Assembly: GCF_023065955.2 (NCBI RefSeq)
Contig: NW_026622808.1
Span: 39,444,475-39,508,474, forward strand
DNA from: Ursus arctos
Taxonomy: Eukaryota > Chordata > Mammalia > Carnivora > Ursidae
DNA: 64,000 bases
Direction of reading: 5' to 3'
Shown piece after piece: positions 54,601 to 63,600 of the stretch (its first letter is position 1; each line of letters opens with the position of its first letter). The position numbers were made by a program, and so were the translations under genes. The notes below the pieces were generated by a model, which saw nothing but the letters and a program-made list of their open reading frames with translations, did no database searches and was not told where the DNA came from.

Positions 54601-57600
54601 AAAATTTACAAATATGGAGTTATTGTGTTTTAAATCCTGTCTTTTAAAAAAAATCATGACCTTTGAGACCTCAACTTTCTACAGGTAGGAAGCAGGCTGA
54701 AAACATTTCTCAGCTCCCAAGGACATATTCTCTATTGTCTACTCTACGTGTGACCAGGGAAGAAAATGAAGATGGAAAGACCTCTCAAGAAAACTGAACC
54801 AGTGTCCACAAAGAACACTTAACTGGAAAGCCCCTGCAAAATCATGCCGAAGTGGATCCAGGTTTTATGGGGTTTAAAGTTTATACGATCAGTGGAGTAG
54901 GAAAAAATTATAGATAGAACTATGGATACAAAATGTCCACAGCCACTTTAATGATACCCTATGTAATGAATTATGTATATCAAATGATTATGACTCCTTG
55001 GAAAGGCCCCTACAAGTGACAGGTCCTGAGGTTTAAACTCCCAGTTTCACGGTCAGTTTATCTCTGGAACTGGGGCTCCCCAGTTACCCAGATGGGTTTC
55101 AGAATTGCTACCAATCAGTATTGGTTGTGTCTCCAGTTCTTCAGTTTCTGGATAGTAGTGTTTGCTCTAATAACCTGTTCTCCACCATTATAATTAAGAC
55201 TAGGTGTGTGGACGGCAGGCAACTTGTCTTTCTAATCAGTAGGTCTTTGGATCAAGAGGAACAACTTCCAAATCTGATGCAGAAACTATCATGCATCACC
55301 TAGACTGACTAGAACTTTTAAGTTGTCTTCCTGGGAAGGAAAGGGTGTGTTTTATGTGCATGAAGGAGAGCAAATAACAATTTGATGACCAAAAGGGCAA
55401 ACTGTGCTGGTCGCTAGTGCCACATCACTAAATGAACGTGCCTTACCAATCCTTGTTGGTTCGGTAGCATGAGAGAGAAATAAACCTTTATTTTAAGCCA
55501 CTGGGATGGAAACTGGGGGATGATGATCTTTGTTCCCTAGCCTACCTAGCATACAAAATTTGCTGAGTCCTTTGGTTCACAAATTTTAGTTGTTTAAATA
55601 ATAATTTGAAAATAACATCTAACTACAGCAGACAATGATAATCTATAATCTTACCCATGTCTCACAATCATCATTTCATATGTCTGAATCATCTTTTCAA
55701 TAAAAAATTTAACTGGCTGAAGATTATGTACTTGACAGGTTTCATGAGCACGTTCCAAAAATTCCTAAAATAAAAGAAAAATGGAATGCATTTTTATAAA
55801 ATGGTATAAATAATCTCAAACATACCTTATAAATATAGACTTCATTTTGAAATAAAAAATAGTTATCTTCCTATATTGATAAATTATTTCTTAAAACTTT
55901 ATTTTTTAAAGATTATATATTTATTTATTTATTTATTTATTTATTTATCAGAGAAAGAGAGAGCACAAGCAGGGGGAGCAGCAGGCAGGAGGGGAAGCAG
56001 ACTGCCCACGGAGCAAGGAGCCTGATGGGGTACTTGTTCCCAGGACCCTGGGTTCATGACCTGAGCCAAAGGTAGATGCTTAACTGAATGGGCTACCCAG
56101 CCATCTGTTAAAGCTTTATTTTTTTTTTAAAAGCTTTTTTTAATTAAAAGGAAGAACAAAAAGAATTACTTTAAAAATATTATCATTCTCTAAATAAGTT
56201 AATGATCAGAGCACCATAGCATTGAGTGCAGGCTGCACGAAACTCCTTTTAATAGTGTTTTCCAGAATTTCACCTTTGCTTAGGTGGAAGGACATGCCAA
56301 ACAATCCTTCACACTAACTAGAAAGTAGTAGTAACTAGAAAGAAATGAAGAATCTAAAAAAATAAAAAAAATAAAAAAAGTAAAGATAGAGAAGTTCTTT
56401 GGATACAAATATGTCTAAAGGAATGAAATTTCAGAAAGGGATGAGGCTTCCTTGGTGAACACAAATCAATGCTAATTTAGCTGGTGGGAGCATTTTCCAG
56501 CTACAGACGTAAGGTGGGCATTGGATTGGGCCTGCCATAGACAGAGGGACTTTGCTGAAGAGGAACCATCGGAGAATTTAATGGTCATGTGGGCTTGTGC
56601 AGCAGATCTGAATCTGGAGAAGCCTCAAATGCAAATCTGATTCACCCACTGCCTATGCTTTTGCTGAGTGTGAGGTGACATAAGAAATCAAGGGCTTAGC
56701 TAGAAAGGCACACTGATACTTCCTTATCTTGGGATGCTTCTATCCTAAAATGCTGCTAGAGGGATGGCCCTATAATACAGGGCAATTCTCACTCTAAAGA
56801 CGTGAAACCAGAGGTAAGCGAAAGTTCAACAATGCTGCCACAAGCTCTGGTTGGGTCAACTCCCAACTAAATTGATCATCACTCAGTCTAGCTCTCTGAC
56901 ACAGGAAAAACAGTTTTTCTGTGGGAAAAATAATACTTTAGCCTCTACAATTATTTTATACACAATTTTTAACATAAAATCAAATTTTACAAGTCATGAA
57001 ATGAAACAGCTGAAGATCAAGAGAAAAAAACAAGCTCCCAGATGACCTGGATATCATAATTAGCAGAGCAATAAAAATAACTTCTATAAATGTTTAAGAG
57101 AAAATAGACAATATGACAGAAAACAAATGAAAAGATGAATTCAAGAAAAATGCAGTTTTAATGAAACCAGATTGGACACACTAAAACTAAAAAAAAATGT
57201 GAAATTAATAATTCATTGGATAGGTTTATCAGTGGACTGAACAAAACCAAAGGAAAAAAATCATTGATCTTAAAGATAGGCCAATAAAAAGTATCCAAAC
57301 TACAGCACAGATAATAAAATTAATAAAGAACATAAGAGATGTGTGAGGCAATGTAAAATTGATGTGGGAAATAAAGGCAAAAGAAATGTAACTTATATTA
57401 AAATCTCCTTATAGCTCGAAGCCCACTGATAGATACCGGCAACACGTAGAGCGTGGCCTTCCTCAAGGAACTGGTGGCTGCCTTAGCGCCTTCAGGTTTA
57501 AAAGTAACCTTATCTTGGCAGCCGCTGGCCCCTCAACATCCTGAAAGCCTTGCTTCCAGATTCCTTGGAGACCTGCGCTATCTCTAACCCCCACTAATTA

Positions 57601-60600
57601 GAAAGCATACAATCAGTCACTTCTCACGATCCCAGTATAGCTTTCTGCCTACAGGCCCTGACCCATGAATAAGGAAAGGGTTACTACTCCTGGCAGGTGG
57701 AGACACCAACACCGAGTGGAACCAGAGATAAGGGAACAAAAACAAGAATCTCCAGGCCACAAGCTTCCCAGTCAGGTCTCAATGAAGGACTGCCACTAAA
57801 AGCCCTCAATGGCAACCCATTCGGGACTTCTCTCACTCTAGAGAGCTTTTTTCTTTCCTTTCTGCTCTCACCTTCACTTAATAAACTTTCACTTCACTTC
57901 ACCCTTTTTGTCCATGAGATTCATTCCTTGACTCCGTGAGACAAGAACCCTGCAATCCTACAAAAAAATGATCTAACATATGTTTAATTGGAGTCCCAGA
58001 AGGACAGGGGAGACAAAATAGGGCAGAAGAAGTATCTTGAGATAAATACTGAAAATTTTCTAGAGAAAGACATCAATCCACAGATTCAAGAAGTGCAGCA
58101 ACTCCAAGCAAGATAAGTACAAAACAAACAACACAAGGCACACAAAGAAAAATATTAAAACAGGTGGAGGGAAAACACACATTAAATTCAGACACACATA
58201 AATAAGAAAAATACCTGACTTCCAAGCATAACAATGAGAGCCAGGAGTTAATAGAATAACATCTTTAAAACAATGCAGAAAGAGGGGCAGACCCCTGCCA
58301 ATCTAGAGTTCTTTTCTTTTCTTTTTTTTTTTTTTTAAAGATTTTATTTATTTATTTGACAGAGAGAGAGAGACAGCCAGTGAGAGAGGGAACACAGGCG
58401 AGGGGGGGGGGGGCTGGGAGAGGAAGAAGCAGGCTCCCAGTAGAGGAGCTCGATGTGGGGCTCGATCCCAGGGCTCTGAGCTGAAGGCAGACGCTTAACA
58501 ATTGAGCCACCCAGGCGCCCCTAGATTTCTAAATCTAGTGAAAATATTCTTCAGAACTGAAGGCTACGTAAAGACATTTCAAACAAACAAAAGTTGAGAG
58601 AATTAGTTGGCAGATGCTCCCCATACACACGAGAAATACCGAAGGAAGTTCTTTCTGTTAAAGGAAAAAGATCTCAGATGAAAGTATATATCTGCTAGAA
58701 AGAATAAAAACACTAGAAAAAGTAAATAGAAAGGACTTACTAATACCAAAAGCAAAAATTAACACCGTATAGTGGAGTTTATAAAATGCAGGAATAAAAT
58801 ACATGACAATAGTATAATGGGCAGGGGTGAGTGGACAATAAAATTACACCACTTAAAGATTTTATGTTGTTTCTGAAATGATGAAATACAAACTTAAGGT
58901 AAATTGTAATAAGTCAAGGATGTATATTATAACCTGTGGAGTGACCACTGAGGTATTAGAAATTCAACAGAGAAGATTAAGAGTAATAAACACTATCTGA
59001 AACCCAAAAGTAGTCCGCAAAGGAAAGATAAAGGAATATCGTACATGTTAAAAAGCAATAGGACATAGTTGGTTTCTTCGATGGCCCTTGGCTCATCTGC
59101 AGGTGCACTGAGCCACTTGGCCACACACCTCACAGCCCTGACTCCTAGTAGTAGTTTTCAAACTGGAAGCTGTGGATTCATGGGTTGATCGCTATATTCA
59201 CAGGAGCACAAGAATTCTCCATGACAATTTTAAAAGTTCTGTATTTTCATTCTGATTTTTAAAAATCCTATTAGCATCCCCTGAATCATCTTGATAATTA
59301 CCTGTGGTATAATATAAAAATATATATGGTCTTTATTCCCAGTCCTTGGCACAGAGCCCCTATAACCTTTAAAATTTCCTGTGTGATAGGAGTATCTTTG
59401 TTATTCTTAATGAGCCCTTGTCAATCACACCCAAGTTTGTGCTGAGGAGGCGATTTAGGGTGGGGACCTTAGATAGCCTCAGGTTGGGGTGGTTACAGGA
59501 AAAGACCCAGTGACTAGAGGGTTGGAACTTTCAGCTCTACTTACCAGGCTTTGGTGAATGCATTGGGGTCGGGGAGGGAGGAAAATGGCAGAAGACTGAG
59601 CTCTGTAAAAACTCCTGAACAAGATTCAAGAGAGCTTCTGGTTTGGTTAGCACATTGAGGTGCATGGAGAATGACATACCCTAAAGCATGCTGCCACCGC
59701 CCATACCTTCCTTACCCTATACCTTACCCTACACATCCCTCCCATTTGGTTCTTCCCAAGTTGCATCCTTCATATCTTTTGTTTTAAAGTAGGATCCACA
59801 CCCAACATGGGTCTTGAACTAACAACCTTGAGGTCAACAGTCCATATGCTCTACCACTGGCCCAGCTTGGCTACCCCCTCCCCCAGTCCCGGGTTGTATC
59901 ATTTATAATAAACCGGTAAACATAAACTGTGTTCCTGAGTTCTGTGAGCTATTCTAATGAATTATCAAAGCTGGGTGGGGAGGTTGTGGAAACCCCAGCC
60001 AGTTAGAAACATAGATGCCCAGGACTTGAGACTGACTGAATGAGGGGCAGTCTTATAGGACTGAGCCTTTAGTCTGTGGAGTCTGACAATAAGTACCTGG
60101 AGTTAGTGTCAGAATTGAATTGTTCACTGAATTGTCCAGTTGGTGTCCAGAGAAGAGAAATGTTTTAGAAAACACCCTAGAATCACATTAATCTGGTACT
60201 GCCATAGGACGTATATTAGCATTTCAGTTTGAAGGTTAAAAAAAAGAAGGCTAAAAAAGTAAATAATCCTTTAAGCCAAGTGATGCCTTAATGATATAAC
60301 AGCTCAAGGAAATTGAAACTTTCACAGTAATATCAATAGAGAGATGGAGTGGAAGAATTGAATCATCAAATGGAAAAAGGTAGTTTATACATGCTGAACT
60401 CAAGAAGTATTCACTGTACATTTTACCATAGAAACTGCCACAAAGTAACATTTAATTTCAGCTACATATCATCTCATTAAGATTGTTTTGTTTCTAATTT
60501 AAAATTTTTTATTTTTGGCACAAAAAGAGACACATAGATCAATGGGACAGAATAGAAAACCCAGAAATAAATGCACAATTATATAGCCAATTAATCTTTG

Positions 60601-63600
60601 ACAAAGAAGCAAGGATATGCAATGGGAAAAAGACAGTCTCTTCAACAGATGGTGTTGGGAAAACTGGACAGCTAAATGCAAAATAATGAAACTGGACTAC
60701 TTTCTTACAGCATAACAAAAGTAAACTCAAAATGGATTAAAGACCTAAATGTGAGACCTGAAACCATAAAAATCCTAGGTGGGGGGGCACAGGCAGTAAT
60801 GTCTAACACCAGCCAAAGTGACATTTTTCTAGATATATCTGAGGCAAGGGAAATAAAAGCAAAAATAAACTTTTGGGACTTCTTCAAAATATAAAGCTTC
60901 TGCACAGCAAGGGAAACAACCAACAAAACTAAAAGGCAACTTACTGAATGGGAGAAGATATCTACCAATGACATGTCTGATAAAGGGTTAGTATCCAAAA
61001 TACATAAAGAGCTTATAAAATTCGAAACACAAATAATCCAGTTAAAAAATGGGTAGAAGACATGAATAGACACCTCTCCAAACAAGACATACAAATGGCC
61101 AACAGACATATGAAAAGATGCTCAGTATTTCTCAATATCAGGGAAATGCAAATCAAAACCACAATGAAACACCACCTCACACCTGTCAGAATGGCTAAAA
61201 TCAAAAATACAAGAAACAAGTGTTGGCAAGGAGGTGGAGAAAAAGGAACCTTCTTGCACTGTTGGTGGGAATGCAAACTGGTGCAGCCGCTCTAAAAAAC
61301 AGTATTGCAGTTCCTCAAAAAGTTAAAAATAGAACTACCCTATGATCTAGCAATTTCACTACTGGGTATTTACCCAAAGAATACAAAAACACTAATTCAA
61401 AGGGATACATGTGCCCCTATGTTTATAGCACCACTATCTACAATAGCCAAATTACGGAAGCAACCCAAGTATCCCTTGATAGATGAATGGATAAAGAAGT
61501 GGCATATATACACAATGGAACATCATTCAGCCATAAAAAGGAAGGAAATCTTGCCATTTGCAATGACCTAGATGGAGCTACAGAGTATAATGCTAAGTGA
61601 AATAAGTCATTCAGAGAAACACAGATACCATATGTGGAATTTAAAAAACAAATGAGCAAAGGAAAAAAGAGACAGAGAGTCAAACCAAGAAACAGACTCT
61701 TAACTATAGAGAACTGATGGTTACCACAAGGGAGGTGGGTAGGGGGGTGGGTGAAGTAGGTGATGAGGATTCAAGGGTACACTTATCATGATGAGCACTG
61801 AGTAGTATACAGAATTGTTGAATCACTGTATTGTAGACCTGAAACTAATATAACGCTGTATGTTAAATACCCTGGAATTAAAACAAAAAACTTAATAAAA
61901 AATTTTTTATCTTGATTTTACATATATATATATATATATATAATAGAAACAGCACTTATTCTTATGCAAAAACTTAATAAAAAAATTTTTATCTTGATTT
62001 TACATATATATATATAATAGAAACAGCACTTATTCTTATGCGTATATATGTACATATATGTACATTTTAATGTCTATAATTTAGATGAAATTGGAAATGC
62101 ACATGGCTTTTTTTTTTTTTAAAGCATATTACTTAAATATGAGAAATCCTTATGTTAACTATAGGATGTTTTGCCGCTTGCAGATTACCATCTTTTCTAC
62201 CTGCTAAAGTACACGACAGGATTATAGTACACATTGAAGTAAGTATTAAAAATCACAAGATAGGAAATAAAAGTACCCATTCTCTTAGAAAGAATATTAT
62301 CTTTAATGTGAATTTTGTTAACACCGGTATAACAGAAGATACTAGAATTTACTCATCCTCATTAATGAAAGTGGCCAAAATTGGGGTTTATCCTCCAAAT
62401 AGAACAATTTCACTCATTTAAAACGATTGAGTCATCAGATAAATTTATTGGCACAGTAAGTCATTCCCACAGGTTTACTCACATGATAGTCAGCTTCGGG
62501 AAGTTTAATACCAGGAAATAGGTCACTAGTTATTCCATTAAATAAGGGTATATCATGTGATAGAAACTTTGGTTCATTTACATCTTTAATTGATCGAAGA
62601 AGCTAAAATCATCCAAAGAGTGCAATATAAGTTATTTGCCCATATTCCCCACCTTCCCTACCACTAAAAGTCAAAGTTCTTCTCACATTGCTCTATGGAA
62701 TCCCCATACTAAAATGCCAACACTACGCTTATTAAGCCAGAAGGTCCTTGGATTCTTATAAAGTATAATGAATAACATAACCCCAAAACTACTATTTCAA
62801 CCTCACATAAAAAGGTTCAAAGCCAATAACCCTCTTATTTGCCTATTTATAGCTCCTGATCAACGTTCCTTAAAAAAAAAAAAAAAAAGATTATCTTGTA
62901 CTGAAGCTTTCACAATGTATAGATTTAAGACTTACCAGTATATCTTCATTTTCATTTGGAAATTTTAGTTTTAGGTTCCCAGCAGCCACTAAAACGGCTT
63001 TTACTGCTCGCATTCCATAGTCATAATGAAATTGTGACGAGAGCTGCTCTGAGCAGAGCCTGTAGGTCATCACTATCTTCACAGACAGAGGCTTTGCATT
63101 CAAAAATCCATAGGAGTAGAGGGAGATTTCTGCTATGAGGGCATAGTTTGGAACCATCATAGCCACTGTTCTAAAAAGAACCTGAAGTATGTAACGAACG
63201 AAATATATTATTTTTAAAAAGGAAACCATTTTTTATGTTCAGTTAGCCAGCATATAGTACATCATTAGTTTCTGATGTAGTGTTCGACGATTCATTACGT
63301 GTGTAACTGAATAAAAAAAAAGATGTATGGTTTTCATTTGGTTAGCTGATAAAGTTCTCTGTTAAAAATGTGTAAGCATTTTAAAGAAAGATGTTTTTTC
63401 TTAAGTCTATTATGCTAATAAATATCTTATATTAACAAAACAAAAGGAAACCATTTTTCAAAAGCTGAACACAAGCATCCCAACAGAATGCGGTGATATT
63501 CCAGTTTATTCCCTCAATGCAGCACCTTTTCATTAATTCTGTGATTTTTTTTTTCAGTAGCACTGTAATGATTTCATGTACTTTAATAAGCGTTAGACAC

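Larger units (their letters stand above)
55765..62482 (-). other. Intron (6.7 kb)
   Basis: Contains two Can-SINEs, a solo LTR, an unassigned old repeat carrying a short SINE, a LINE-1 and a tandem duplication. Nothing is recognised in 56125-57386, 58530-59320 and 62045-62482. Confidence 0.65.

Noticed and set aside
57697..57939. 80-codon open frame inside the solo LTR
   Set aside because: It spans the LTR's R region and AATAAA signal and has no protein-like content.
1509..58520. Many dispersed ~200-base repeats as possible tRNA genes or a CRISPR array
   Set aside because: They are Can-SINEs: tRNA-derived heads with CT stretches, A tails and target-site duplications, dispersed on both strands with no regular spacing.
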